Origin: Climacteris rufus
Taxonomy: Eukaryota; Chordata; Aves; Passeriformes; Climacteridae
Length of the DNA: 64,000 nucleotides
Assembly (NCBI GenBank): GCA_013398175.1
Contig: VZRZ01001236.1
Location: forward strand, 68,694 to 132,693
Reading direction: 5' to 3'
Shown here: piece by piece, positions 33,597 to 45,955 of the stretch
Layout: the number at the start of each line of letters is the position of its first letter
How positions within the stretch are numbered: position 1 is the first letter of the stretch
Position numbers and translations under genes: made by a program
The notes under the pieces: generated by a model
Told to the model about the DNA's origin: nothing
The model's database searches: none
Seen by the model: only the letters and a program-made list of their open reading frames with translations

Positions 33597-34790
33597 TGAA
33601 TTGTTTCATAGCTGTACGTCTGTTCCCAGGCAACTTGTTCCCATTGGGATTCAGGTTTTGTTACTTGGGTGGATAATAAGAAGTGTGCTTATGCTGTCTT
33701 GAAGAAATTGTTGTGGCAGTGTTTAAGAGCAAATCTGAGTTGCCTAAGTGGATGGGATAATCGGTATTGGGTACTTAATAGTAATTTGTCTGAAGGCATG
33801 CCGCAAGGAGGAGGCTGAGATGTCTAAGAAGAATACTTGAAAACATGGAGGCAGACTAAAAGAAGAATAAAAAAAATTAGAACTTTGGGATGCAAATAAA
33901 AGAAACAGGTTTGACCTATGTTATATGGAAAAGGCAATGGAAAATCATTTTGTCTCTCCTGAACAGAGAAATGTGGTACCTGAAAGTGACATATTTAACA
34001 TGTGAATTTGTAATAAAGCACACAAACTGTGTGGTTTATTATACACAGGTTATTATTAATCACAAAAACTGATTTTTGATGTGTTCTTTTCTGTATAACA
34101 GCTAAACCAAAAAATAAAAGTCTATCAAAATCAGGCAAAACCTTTCCTTTTCTTTGCAAACCAAAAACTGAGTGTGGCAGAGGAGGGGAAGGAAAAGGGG
34201 CCTTTTTCTTCTGAAAGGCGCCACTGTTCTGAAAGATTTTCACATTCTCTTTTTGAGTGAGTTTTTTCACCTTCTCTTTTTCACATCATGCATAGCAGTG
34301 GGCACCTAGCTCTTAGGTTTTTGTTTCATTCTGAAGTTACTGCTATTCTTAGTCTTTGTGACATTAGCTCTGAACTAGTTGGTAGCATCTAAGTGACAGG
34401 TTTGTACAGATGCATCAAGAGAAGTTAGCACAATATCAAATTACCACACACTTTTTCAAACTTTACTGAATGAGGTGTAGTTTTTGCAGATACTGTGAAT
34501 CTTGGAGAAAGTTTTTACGTAAATTAATTCAAATAATGATTTTTTGCTGTGAAAAATGAACTTAATGTTTGTGATTTGCAATTTATATACAAATTGAAGT
34601 ACAATTAGAAATATATGTCTGTAATAATAGACTAAAGCTGTATGGGAAGACTGTTACACTTTGCAAGTAAGATTTGTCTTCAAGGATAGAAATGTATTTT
34701 TTCTGCAATCATTATGGAAAAAGGCAACTTTATTTTTTTTGATAACATGTTTGCTAAAGGATAATAAAGTTCTACTTGTGTGTGTCAGAA
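33597..34790 (+). other. C9orf40: C9orf40 3' UTR
   Basis: AT-rich sequence after the stop, with AATAAA at 33866, 33895, 34012, 34113 and 34763. The last is followed by TTGTGTGTGTCAG, a good GU-rich downstream element, so it is the best distal poly(A) candidate; 34012 is also followed by TGTGTGG. Confidence 0.55.
34763..34768 (+). terminator. Probable poly(A) signal of C9orf40
   Basis: AATAAA with a TGTGTGTGT element about 10-20 bp downstream, the classical layout of a vertebrate cleavage site. Confidence 0.6.
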
Positions 34791-37700
34791 AACTTTGGCA
34801 CTATTACTATGTGAAGTTCTTGACTATTTCATAAGATTGTTGCTTCTATAACTTGATTTATTAGGTCTTTTTGCTTGAAATAGTCAGCTTGTCAGCTTTC
34901 TTGGTATACATTTGGAAACCGTATCCAGTATTTGTGCTGTATAGGTATCTGTATTTGCTGCTTATTCATTTAGCTTGTTACAGTCTCTGAATACCTACTG
35001 AAGAAAGGAGGTGGCCTAGTGACTCAAGCAGTTCATGCTGCTTATTTGGATGTCCTTCTAACCTTCTGTCAAATTAGCTGGATACATATTTGGATGTGTT
35101 TTTCTCAGTTTTAACATTTTGTTTAGGTCCAAATACATGAACTTGTCTTAGGAGGTACTTAATTTTTTTTTTTTAAACAAATTTCTTTTCTGGCAAGAAG
35201 GCCATAAAACTGGTATTTCATGTTTACTATTACAAAAATAAATTAGTGAAAAAGTAGATCTATCTTTTTTGAGGTGTTTGGATTGGTTATATTATCTGGG
35301 GTAAAATAAACCTATGTGTTCCTATATTTGTGAGGTTTATAATATTTCACACCATCCAGTATTTTCAGGATCCAGTAATTTTGCGTTATTAGCTACACAC
35401 TTTAGTCAATTAAAGTCTGCTTTGTGCTTCATACACAGTAGGTATGTCCTAGCAATAGACTGCATTTTTATGTTAAAATCTGTCTTTCTACTGTATTCAT
35501 GGGACAGAAGATGTTTTATTATTGTCCTTGAAATACATTTGATCTATCCCATAACAAGATAAATAAGCCCTTTACAACAAATTAAGCTTGCAATGTGATA
35601 TAAGCCATATGTTTACTTCATTTGCAATTGTGCTATAGGCAAGCACTTTCCTCTTAGTTTGTTCCAGTTGTGAACTCAGTTATGGGTTGGAATGTTATGG
35701 CTGCTTTGAGAGCATTTGCTGAGCTGATTAATTCTTTCCATTCATCTCTTTGCAAATAGAGGTAAATTTAAAAGCCTTGGAAAACTACTTGAAATTACTC
35801 TTGAGAGTCTGGGTTATACAAAAGGCTGGGCCAGGTGAGGGGGAGTTATGATAGCTTGCATAAACTTTGCATTAGAGCTGACAGAAAGTATGATAAGAAA
35901 TTGCATTTCTCAGTGTCTGGTGTCTCCAGATGCCATGTGACACTGTGAACTACCAAACTGCTGGAATTGACTGCTGACTCCATTTTTCTAGAGATCTTTC
36001 ATTCAAAAGCTGTATATAAACTGTATGTAAGCTTAAGATATTTTAATTTGCATATGCATTAATATCCAGTGAGAAGAAAATGTTTTTTGAAATAAAGAAA
36101 TGTCATCACAAGTCCTGAGACAACTCGGTAGCTAAGTACTGACTGAAAATTTTGATTTGACATGATCTTAAACTTCAGGGGAAAAAAACCAATTGTATTT
36201 TCTCTAGTTAACTGGGAGTTTGCTATTCTTTATAATACTTCTCTCTAAAAGAAAGAGCCAGTGTCACAAGTGTAAGAACATGTTAAGGGTAACCACATCT
36301 ACACACCACACAGGTTGATAAGGTGCTGCATCAGCAAGTAGCACAGTAAAGCTACAGGCATAATAAAAAGTCAAATGTGGGAGTTAAATATGTTTCAGAG
36401 CAGATTTAAACAGCAAAGTAATATGCCCACTACTGTGTAGTAAATTTTTTGCATAATTCTAAAATAAAGGCCTGTTTTACATTGTCTGATTTGTGTTTAT
36501 TGAAGGCTTGCATTATATTTATGATTGCTAACATAGATAAGGCTGTGGGAGAAGCTTAAAGCTCAGTCCAAGTCAGGAAAGTGAAGAATTGCTTTGAAAA
36601 ACAGGCTGCAAAGATGACCATGTGTTGGGTAAGTAAATTGTGGTGGAAAGAAAGGAAAAAAAAGTGGGGCGTGGAAGATAGGTGATGGTGAAGTAACTCA
36701 GTGTATGAGTGCAGGTATAGTTGGCCAGCAGATCAATGACAAGAAGTAATGTTTTCAGCATTAGCTCCATCTTCAGCGCAGCAACACTACAGTAATTTGA
36801 ATATGGGTATCAACAGTAAATGTATTAGGTTTCTCACTGTTTTGACAGTTCCTTGATGAGGTTTTTTCCTGTTGGCCAAGAATTTAGTGGATGTTAAAAG
36901 AGCACACATACATAAATAGTTGGAACATCTACAGGGTCCTTCTTGAAGAAGAGTAAAGAATGCAAATGTATGTTTTTCCAGCTGAAACCAAAGATAATTA
37001 CTATCCAGCATTTGCCAGCGTGTTCTAACCAAAAGAGTAAATTCATTAGGGGAAATTAATGTATTCTTTTGTGAAAGCATATGATAATGATCATGGTAAG
37101 AGATCTTAGACTGTGCAGACTCACTGTGTTCTACAGCAAAACTTGTGCTCAAAGAAGCATTCCATAATAACTAGTATTCCTGGGCTGGTTTAATTACGTC
37201 CACATCTACAGTTATAACTTTGACACTCTAGGTGGCAATACACATACACAGTAAGTTACAGTGAATCTGGAAAATGTTTTGGGTGTGCTTTTATTCCAAA
37301 CTGCTACTGAAAATTCAAGCAGTGACATCATGAATGCTAATCATTTCCTTACTGTGACACATAAATAAAGGCAGATGGAGTCACAAGTTCCTGATCATAA
37401 CATGACACAAGGTTTTCAGCATAACTGGAGTAAAAACATTGTGTCAAGGGCTTTTGGTTCATCTCTTAAATATCTCTCCAAATCCACCCAAAGAAAAAAA
37501 CAAGTGAAAAAGCAGCAACCAAACCCAATTATCAGTTTAATACATGGGATTTTGTTGTCACTGCTTCAGACCACTGTTTCTTCGAGTTAGAACTGGCAAC
37601 AAGTTTTATTTGTGTATTGGATGGAAACCTTAGTCAGTGGCTGAAGGCTTAAAATACAAAATGATGAGGAAGAAAGAGGTAAGTGCTAATTTATAAGAAA

Positions 37701-40312
37701 CTAACTCATAAAAAGTATTTTTATAAAAGAAACTAACTCATTTAAAAGTATTTAAATGTCTGTATATAGGTAACAATATATTTGTTTATGAGGAAAATTC
37801 AAGTAGGGAAATACTTATTTTCCTATTTTCTTGTTAAAATTCCTACTTCATGCTTTTTGTATTGAGAATTTGTACAGAGAATTTGATGTTGTGTAGTATA
37901 TTTTAACAATATATTTTAATTACTATTGCATTTGTAAGTAGACTTAGTAGTTGTTTTAATGTTCTTGGTGAAAAAATTTTATTAGTGACTTTTAAGCATT
38001 TGTCACTTCTAAAGACTCAAAAAATCACTGTTCTTGCTTCTGTTAAAGCCATACAGATAATAATTTTTTCCACTACTGAAGGAAAAAGTAGGTTTTATAT
38101 TTGTTATCTGTTGTGATTCCCAGGGGGAAAAGTGTAAAAACAGGATAGAGGCAAAGTGAATTTTTCTTTGTAATTTTAGTTTGTTTTAAAAATACGGTGG
38201 ATGATTGTTTTCCTGGCTTTGTTTTGTCTTCTTTTACAATAGTGAACTTTTGAAAGAAGAGATATGGATTGACAAAGCATTGCATTTTTTTTCCACTTAC
38301 ATGAATGCTTACAGTTCATGTATGGATTGGAATACGATGAATTAGTGATCTACCAAGTATGAGATTGAGAAAATGAAACACAAATGGTATTGTATTGTAT
38401 GCAGTGAAGTTTGAGTTACAGAAAAGGCTTTCATGCAGAAATGTGAATGGAAATGAGCCATGTCTATTCACTTTTCTCTTGCACAGGTGAATGTTTTAAC
38501 ATCCTTCGTTTGAGTAGTACACATATGCTCTTCTATCTAAATTGCAACACAGTAATTAATGCTGTTGGATCTATGCAGAGTGTCAAATGCCTCTGAAGCC
38601 TCATACTACATGCTGGATATTTCTTTTTGATGCTTCAACTTGTAGAATATGAAAATTGCCTTCAATTTCTTTTAATTCCTGGAATTAAAAAAAAAAAAAA
38701 ACCAACCTGATTTTATTTCTGATTACATAATCATTATGTAAGGACTACTTTGGCATAAAGTAAGCTACCAAAATCCTTTGGGTTTTTTTAATCAAATTAC
38801 AAGAGGTTGCATCTGTGTATGCCATCATAGTTTTTCTGCTTTTGCCTTTATGAAAGTGGAAAAACCTGTGATTGAAAGAGGAAAATCTACTACAGACAAA
38901 CCTCTAAATTTCCAAATGTGTAATGTACAAATACAGAGACACCAAAATGAGCTTTTAATTGTTTAAATTTAACTAATAAAAATAATTCTAAAGTATGATT
39001 GTGAAATATGGTATGAAAAAAATGATCAGTCACAGCACTTTGATGTGATTTTCCCAAGGATGAAACTAGACTCATTTCGTCTCCTATGGCTGGTCAGTTT
39101 TTCCTCAGAGAGGAAAAATATTCAAGAAGTTTTCATGTGAGGAAGGAATTTAAGGGAATAGTACTTAAAATACCGCCTATACTGATTTCTGTGGTAATAA
39201 AAACTATAATTAAAAAGCATGATACATCAATTAGCAAGTACATTGGTATAAGAATTATGTAAAGACTAAGACATTGCATTATAAGAGAATAATGTTGTAG
39301 AAATGGGTGATTGCTGCAGGGAAGAAACAAACTTTTTAATTTCTTGAATAGAAGTAAGCTTAAATTTACTTTGCATTCTTTTTATAAATCTAGGTACCTA
39401 AAGGTGAAATTAGCGCATCAGCAACTAACACCCAAGTTAATCAGTTGGACAGTTCATGTTATGGTATATTTCTATTGTTTAGTATGAGATAGCCACTCAA
39501 AACACAGCCTGAAAGCAATAGTAATCATAACAGTGCTCTGCCTAGCTGACACTGGCACCTCAGTTTTACATGAGAGTTCTGCCTGCAGTTGCTGGCCCGC
39601 TGCTTTCAACAGAGGGTAGTCAAAGCATGCCCTGCAGGCCAGGTACAGCTTAAAGGGTCAATCCATATGGTCCCCTGCCTCTTCTGCCGTGGCTTGGCCA
39701 TCAAGCTGTACCTGATTGGAAACCCTTGCTCAGAGCTCACAATTGCTAACATAGCCTGTGCAAGCCAACAGTCAAGTGTTTGTGACTTGCTTGCAGAGCA
39801 GTCAGAAGTTATTAAAGTCACAGTGTCACATGAGCATGGATATGGCTTCAGCCTTTGGAAGACTGGCACAGATGATACACAAGGCTGTTCACCATGAATC
39901 TGCCCATCTTCTTACACTGGATAATTTGGCATTGGTTTAAGTCATGTGTTCCTCTCTGAGAATGCATGTGCTCAATGTACTTCACAGATATCCTAGTAAG
40001 TTCAGGTGTTCCTCTTGCCTTCAGCCATGGGTTGCTAGAGGACAGTCTTCCTTCTTCCTTAGTGAAGCATGGTGCTCCCTGTACATTCATCACTGTTTAA
40101 CCCTTGATTTTTAAGTAAGTAATTTTTGATTAGTTCAAACTAAAGACATCAGTCATGTGGATAAAGCGGTTTTTTCAGCCTTAAGCAGAAAGATTTTTGT
40201 CTCTTCTAAAGCTAAAAGCATTTGGTTTGGCAAGTCTTTGAATACAAATACTAACACAAACCTCCATCCTCCCAATTCTATCTTCTGTGTAGTTCCTGTA
40301 AGAAAGATATAA
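34791..40312. other. Intergenic DNA, C9orf40 to TRPM6 (first half)
   Basis: AT-rich DNA without recognisable exons. It contains a near-repeat of about 30 bp at 37695-37757 and an A run at 38687-38701. A GC-richer patch at about 39540-40090 has overlapping open frames on both strands; it may be an old repeat, but I do not recognise it. Confidence 0.6.
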
Positions 40313-41120
40313 AAACATAGAATGTTAGGGGTTTGAAATGGACCTTAAAGATCATCTAGTCCCAACCTCTGCTGCCACGGACAGGGACTATACCACTATA
40401 CCAGGTTGCTCAAGGCCTTATCCAGCCTGGCCTTGAACACTGCCAGGGTTGGGGCATCCCCAGCTTCTCTGTAGGTCCCTTTCACGTGCTGGAAGGTCTC
40501 TTCTCCAGCCTGAGCAGTCTCAACTTTCTTAGCCTATCTTTGTAGGGGAGGTGCTCCAGTTCTCTTACCAACCTCATGGCCCTTCTCTGGACTTGCTTCA
40601 GTGGTTTCTTGTCCTTACACTGGGGACACCAGAACTGTATGCAGCACTCTGGGTGGGGTCTCACAAGAGCAGAGTAGAGGAGCATAATCACCTCCTTTAA
40701 TCTACTGGCCACACTCCGTTTGATGCAGCCCAGAATACATTTGGCTTGCTGGGCTGCAAGTGCACGATGCTGGCCCTTGCTGAATTTTTTATCAACCATC
40801 ACCCTCACATCTTTCTCCACAGGGCTGCTCTCAGTCACTTCTTTGCCCAACCTGTTGATGTGTTTGGGATTGCCCAGAGCCAGGTGTAGGACCTTGCACT
40901 TTGGTTTGTTGAACTTTGTGAGGTTTGCATTGGCTCACCTCTCAAGCTTGTCAAGGTCCCTCTAGCATCCCTTCTCTCCAGCATGTCAACTACATGACAC
41001 TCAGCTTGGTGTCACTGGCGAACTTGCTGAGGGTGCACTTGATCCCACTGTCCGTGTCAGCAACAAAGGTGTTGAACAGTATCAGCCCCAGTACCAACCC
41101 CAGACTGTGTGTAGTATGAA
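40313..41120 (-). mobile_element. CR1 LINE, ORF2 C-terminal part plus 3' UTR, broken
   Basis: Read on the minus strand, this is the end of a CR1 element. From 41120 down come reverse-transcriptase remnants (LILFNTFVADTDSGIKCTLS, KFASDTKL), then LAAQQAKCILGCIKRSVASR, LYSALVRPHPECCIQFW and VQRRAMRLVRELEHLPY, then the 3' UTR ending near 40313. Frameshifts and stops separate these blocks, and the catalytic FADD-type motif reads FASD, so the copy is dead. The element is 5'-truncated, as usual for CR1. Confidence 0.9.
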
Positions 41121-41588
41121 AAAACAGGTGGGAAAACAAAATACAGATTTTGAAAATTGTTTTAAAGTGAGAACTTGTGAGCTCTGGGGTGACATCTGGA
41201 GAGAGCGTCGCTGAAGAATCCATATGCCTGTCATTTGGCTTGGTCCGGGAAGCTGACAAGTCAGAACTCATATCTTCTAGGAGTACTCTGAAAGGTGATA
41301 CATTTGAAAAATCTGTTGACCACTCTGAAGGATACAAGGAATGACAGAGCAAACTGAAGAGAGGCAGTGTTCCCTGAGACTGTTCTACAAACCTTCAAGA
41401 TTGCTTATTCTTAGAAGTAGGAATTGTGTTATTGGTCAATAAAGGTGCCCCAGAAACTTGGAAAATTTTTAAGGTGTTACTGTTTAGCTAGATGTACCAT
41501 TTGAGGAGTCATTGAATGTTGAGGTAAGAACCACTGGAGTAGTTATCCATTGATCCTGCATCTTCCTTGTGTTTGTGTTCACTACCTG
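41121..41588. other. Intergenic spacer between two CR1 copies
   Basis: About 470 bp with no recognised feature; the minus-strand open frame of the CR1 runs into its left part by chance. Confidence 0.5.
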
Positions 41589-41893
41589 AGGGAGGTTGTA
41601 GTGAGGTGGATGTTGGTTTCTTGTCCCAAGTAACGAGATAGGACAAGAGGAAATAGCTTCAAATTGTGCTAGGGAAGCTCAGATTGGATATTAGGGTCAG
41701 TTTCTTCACTGAAAGGGTTGCCAAGCATTAGGACAAGCTGCTCAGAGAAGTGGTGGACTCACCATCTCTGGAAGTTTTTAAAAGATGTGTAGGTGTGGCA
41801 CTTAATGACATCATGTAGTGGTGGACTTGGCAGGATAGATAAATGGTTGGATGATCCTAGAGGTCTTTTCCAGTCTAAAGGATTCTATGATTG
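41589..41893 (+). mobile_element. CR1 LINE 3'-end fragment
   Basis: Plus-strand CR1 3' sequence: GATAGGACAAGAGGAAATAG, TTGGATATTAGGGTCAGTTT, TTCTTCACTGAAAGGGTTG, GATGTGTAGGTGTGGCACTT, GTGGTGGACTTGGCAG, and the terminal GGATTCTATGATTG. It faces the opposite way to the copy at 40313-41120, so it is a separate insertion. Confidence 0.9.
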
Positions 41894-44800
41894 TTGCCGT
41901 GCAAGAGTGCATTGTGCTTCTCTATCACTGTGAAGGGTTAGTTCACATGAGATGGAGGTTACTACATACAAAAGCTGCCAGACACACCCCTACACTGAGT
42001 TCTCTTAGAATGCCTCCACTAGTTTTCCTACCTCTGTTAAGAAAATTTAGTAACAGAGATTAGAGACACCATCTGAAATGTTGTTTCTCCATTCTGGACT
42101 GTGATGTCCTACTTTAGGAAGCTGGTTTCCATGGGACCATCACTACAAGCACAGAAACTATTCTTGATTGTAAGAAGATTAAACATTAAACTGTACCATC
42201 ACATATTGTTCTTTGGGTCTACACTGACCTCAAGGATATTTTGGAATTCATTTCAGGGGAATTATGTTTGGATATTTGTGACTGTGACCATGAAGTTGAG
42301 AAAACCTACCCCAATACATTCCTGACAACTTAGACAGGCAAATAAAATCTTGTAAAAGCAATTTTTCTCATGGAATAAGTTCTGCAGACTGTCCTGTTGA
42401 CTTCAAATAATTCTTCATGTAAATACAATGTCAGAACCAGTTTGAGGAATTTTGAGCCATACTGAGATATCAGTAACTACTTGTTGCAACCACTGGGTGA
42501 CCTGCTTAAAAAAGAAGATAAGGCATCCTGTCTGCGTATAATTCAGTATTCAAAACTCTCCTTCTTTCCTTGCGTTGAATCACATTTATCATGTGAACCA
42601 GTAGCTGATTGACATTTATATGCCTGTCTGAGTTCTGTCATCCTTTAGTCAAGACACAATTTTGTTTGTGATGAGGGAAGTAATGTTCTCCTTTGCTGGC
42701 AGAGCAGTTTCTAATATCAGTGTGCAGTGGGCATCAGAAGGAAAGATTACTCTGATTGGATCTGGAGCAACCATTGCATATATGCATACTGTGAAATAAG
42801 CAAAAAAGCATGACTTAAGTTCACTCCAGGAGACTGCCTTTACATGTGTTGAAGGGGAAGACTAATGCAAAAGATTCTGGAGAAGTTCAGAGTCTGCATG
42901 GTAAAACAATATTTATAGTTTATGGTATAAGGAACAAACATTCTGCCACAATGCCTTTCCACAGCATGCTAAAGCAGAGGCTGAAACAATCATCTGATGA
43001 GTGTGTTCTATACATCTGCTGCCAGCCTTTGGTGTTGGATCAGTTTATGAGACTTCTTTAATTTTGTTGGAAGATAAATAAGCCTAAAGGCAGGCTGATG
43101 TGTTGATATGGAATGGGGAGAAATCTAGAAAGAGTCTACCAATTTCCTTGCTCCTCTCTTTGCTGCATCATCAGTTCTTGAAGGTCTACTTAGGTAATAA
43201 GGCAAAAGTTAGGGTTTTTATATGTCTTACAAAATTCAGTATCTTCAGTGTGCTTGGAGATGATGAATCAATGAAACTGGGAGTTCCCTCTAAAACAGAT
43301 TAGTACATGAGATGTAAATTACTTCTGGCTTTTTCATTCTGAAATCTGTGTGAACGTCTGGTAGATTCTGCCTGATTAAACACAAGGGATGGAAGAAAAC
43401 AACAAAAAAAACCCCATTTCAATGTACTTGCTGGATATGAGGTATGATGTAACAGAACTTAGAGAACAGAGTTTGTATCTGGATGTTTATGCCTTTGCAG
43501 GCCACCCATGGAAACAACAGAAACACATTCCTCTTTTTCTGTGGGCTTCTGCTAAGTATATATTATCCTCCTTTGAGATTGTTTTTTGGTACAAGGGTTT
43601 TGAACTTTGATAACAATGCAAGGTGATGCATGAAATAAGGCAGTCATACTTTGACATGTATACATATCACTTACTTAGGACATGAAAAGCAGGTGTGTTG
43701 CACAGTTCATAATGAGCATCCAAGAAGTGAGCTGTCGATACTGCTGTTGAGGTGACAGCTTAGGCACTGGAAATACAGAACTAATCAAAAAGAAGCTTGA
43801 AAGATGGACAAGCAAGATAGCACTGATCTTAAGGTAAGTCTGTAGAAATAAGATTGATAAGGAGGAAACATCTCAGCAGTTCTGATTTCTAGGGAAAACA
43901 GGGTAGAGAGTACATGAGACTTATGTGGACTTTGAACTACTAAAGTGGCTGTTATAAAATGTACCACGTGTTTTCATATCAGTGGTGAGGAATTGGGTGT
44001 GGGAATTTGCAGCATAAAAATTGGCTTATATGGCTTTTCACAGCAGATTTTTATGCCTTTGTACTACGCTAGAAACGGCAAGACTTGATTTCAGGGAAGA
44101 CTGAGTTTCATATGTCTGAAAGACTCTGTACAACTTAGAAAGAAATGGCAGAAACCTGGAATTACGAAAATGCTTGCAATCGGTGGAGTATGTACACGTA
44201 GTGGTGACCCAGTAAGTCCAGTACACCTGCATGTGCTGGGATACATATGTTTCAAGTTTCTTACAGAGTTTGGATTCATATGAAGAGTGGGCATGGTAAC
44301 AGTGACTGATACATCCTGTTAAAATAAGATTTTATTTTTCATTTATAAATATCAGCAATACTAGCCAATTGAGCCAAAAACTTCTATGCTGGCTCAAGGT
44401 GACTTGAGAAAATTTAATCAAAATTAGTATCTTAAAATGTGCAGCTAGGTAAAGAATGAATATGGTATTCAACACCTGCTAAAATTTCTAGAAGTCCATT
44501 CTGTTATTAGAAGCTGTAATGCTTTCTTAAGGTCTACCATGTAGAAAGTACAATATAAAAATCTAAAGACAAATTAGAAGCAAGGTAAGAAGCAGAAAAC
44601 CTTGTTTGGCAGGGGGCTGGAAACAGGCCCGTCCGGGCAGACCTCTGCTGACACACTTCCCCTCCCGCGCCCACCTGTGCTTCTCTTCCACCCTGCCAAG
44701 TTCTCCTCACCATGTCGTTATTGTCTCCGTCTTTGAAATAATAGTTTATATGAAGCTACTGCTAAGTTTGGCAAGCCAGTATTTCAAAAGACCATGAGGC

Positions 44801-45480
44801 ATGCCCAAGGACCAAGCAGGCTTTTCTGTTGTTTTTTTGGGGTGCTGCTGAGACTGTGTGTGTGAACTATCTTCTCCCTGTTGCTCACAGGGGCTCTTCT
44901 CAGGCTCTGCAATGGAGTAGCACAGTCTGAAGGCAAGCCTCATCTGTAGGGAGGAGGAGGGAGAGCTGAACACCACAAAGGTGTATAATTGTTGCAGGTA
45001 CTTGGTTTGGTTTGATGGCTGTGGTCCTTGGGATGTTCAAGTGTTTCAGTCCCACAGGAGACAGTGGTAACTGCTGAAGGACTGTTGAGGTTCTTCTAAG
45101 TTTTGTCAGCATGGAAGAAGTGATGCAGAAGGTGTGGGAAGATGATCAGGACGATCAAGAACTTAAATGTTCAAAAATTTGGATTTATATCCAAATTTCA
45201 TCACTTTTGGAAGATTTTCATTAATACACTGGTCACATACTGTTTTCTTACTGATTGGTTGTGTTCATGGTCATGAGCTGTAATAGAGCTGCTGTTCCTT
45301 TTTTACCTTTTGCCTTCAATGTTTTGATTACCTATAATTCAAGCCTTCGTATTTCACAATTCAAGAGAATTGTTGATTTCCTCTTGGACCTTCCTGTTAG
45401 TTTTGTCGTGAGTGCTGTAACTTACACCATGACTTTACAACATTCTGAAAATTACGTGGGCATTAGCAGAGGTTGCTGAG
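41894..45480. other. Intergenic DNA upstream of TRPM6
   Basis: Mostly AT-rich with no recognisable exon. The exception is a GC-richer patch at 44610-44715 that is an inverted copy of part of the TRPM6 CpG island (see findings). Confidence 0.6.
44626..44712 (+). repeat. Inverted repeat, left arm
   Basis: About 87 bp that pair with the reverse complement of 45544-45625. Shared blocks include CTTCCACCCTGCCAAGTTCT, CGCCCACCTG/GGCCCACCTG and CCGGGCAG, with scattered substitutions and a small indel; I judge identity at roughly 80-85 per cent by eye. Confidence 0.7.
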
Positions 45481-45543
45481 ATGCAGGCAAACCAGACTCA
45501 AAAAGCATATGCTGCGTTGGGGATACCTGCGATCCGGTCTCCC

Positions 45544-45625
45544 GATGTCAGGAAGAACTTGGCAGGGTGGAAGAAAAGCGCAGGTGGGCCCGGGAGGTGT
45601 CAGCGGAGCCCTGCCCGGCCGGGCC
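45544..45625 (-). repeat. Inverted repeat, right arm (in TRPM6 CpG island)
   Basis: Reverse-complement partner of 44626-44712. It lies inside the CpG island about 220 bp before the TRPM6 start codon, probably in the promoter or 5' UTR. Confidence 0.7.
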
Positions 45626-45847
45626 GTCGAGGCTCCCCGGGTGGACGGCAGCGAAGGCAGAGTCGGCACTCGCCCGCCCCGCATGGGAAAGCGTCGCCGC
45701 TGCCTTGCGGTAGCGTGCACGTTCCAGCACCGGGAGCAGAACGACGGAGCACATGGCTCTCTGAGGAGTCCGGGGTAAAGGACGGTGCCCCGGCAGCCGC
45801 CGCGCCCCGTCACGGCGCCGCCCGGCCGCGGGACAAGGATCGCGGGC

Positions 45848-45955
45848 ATGGCGGCGTGGCGGGACCTGCTGTGGTCGCCGCTGGGCTCCGTCTGGCAGGG
45901 GGACTGGCGGGGAGGCGGCTGGCAGCTCCCGCACCGCGACCGCTCGGACACGCAG
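45848..45955 (+). CDS. TRPM6: TRPM6 proposed first coding exon
   Basis: ATG at 45848 (G at -3, G at +4), 36 codons, phase-0 donor GTGAGG at 45956. The peptide has five Trp residues (positions 4, 9, 16, 20, 25) and does not resemble the short mammalian TRPM6 start peptides I know. Support is CpG-island location, phase and orientation. Confidence 0.6.

Noticed and set aside
36787..37152. A 121-codon minus-strand open frame
   Set aside because: No recognisable domain, no promoter or splice context, ordinary AT-rich intergenic DNA.
40482..40850. A 122-codon minus-strand protein gene
   Set aside because: It is the C-terminal end of CR1 ORF2, broken from the rest of the reverse transcriptase.
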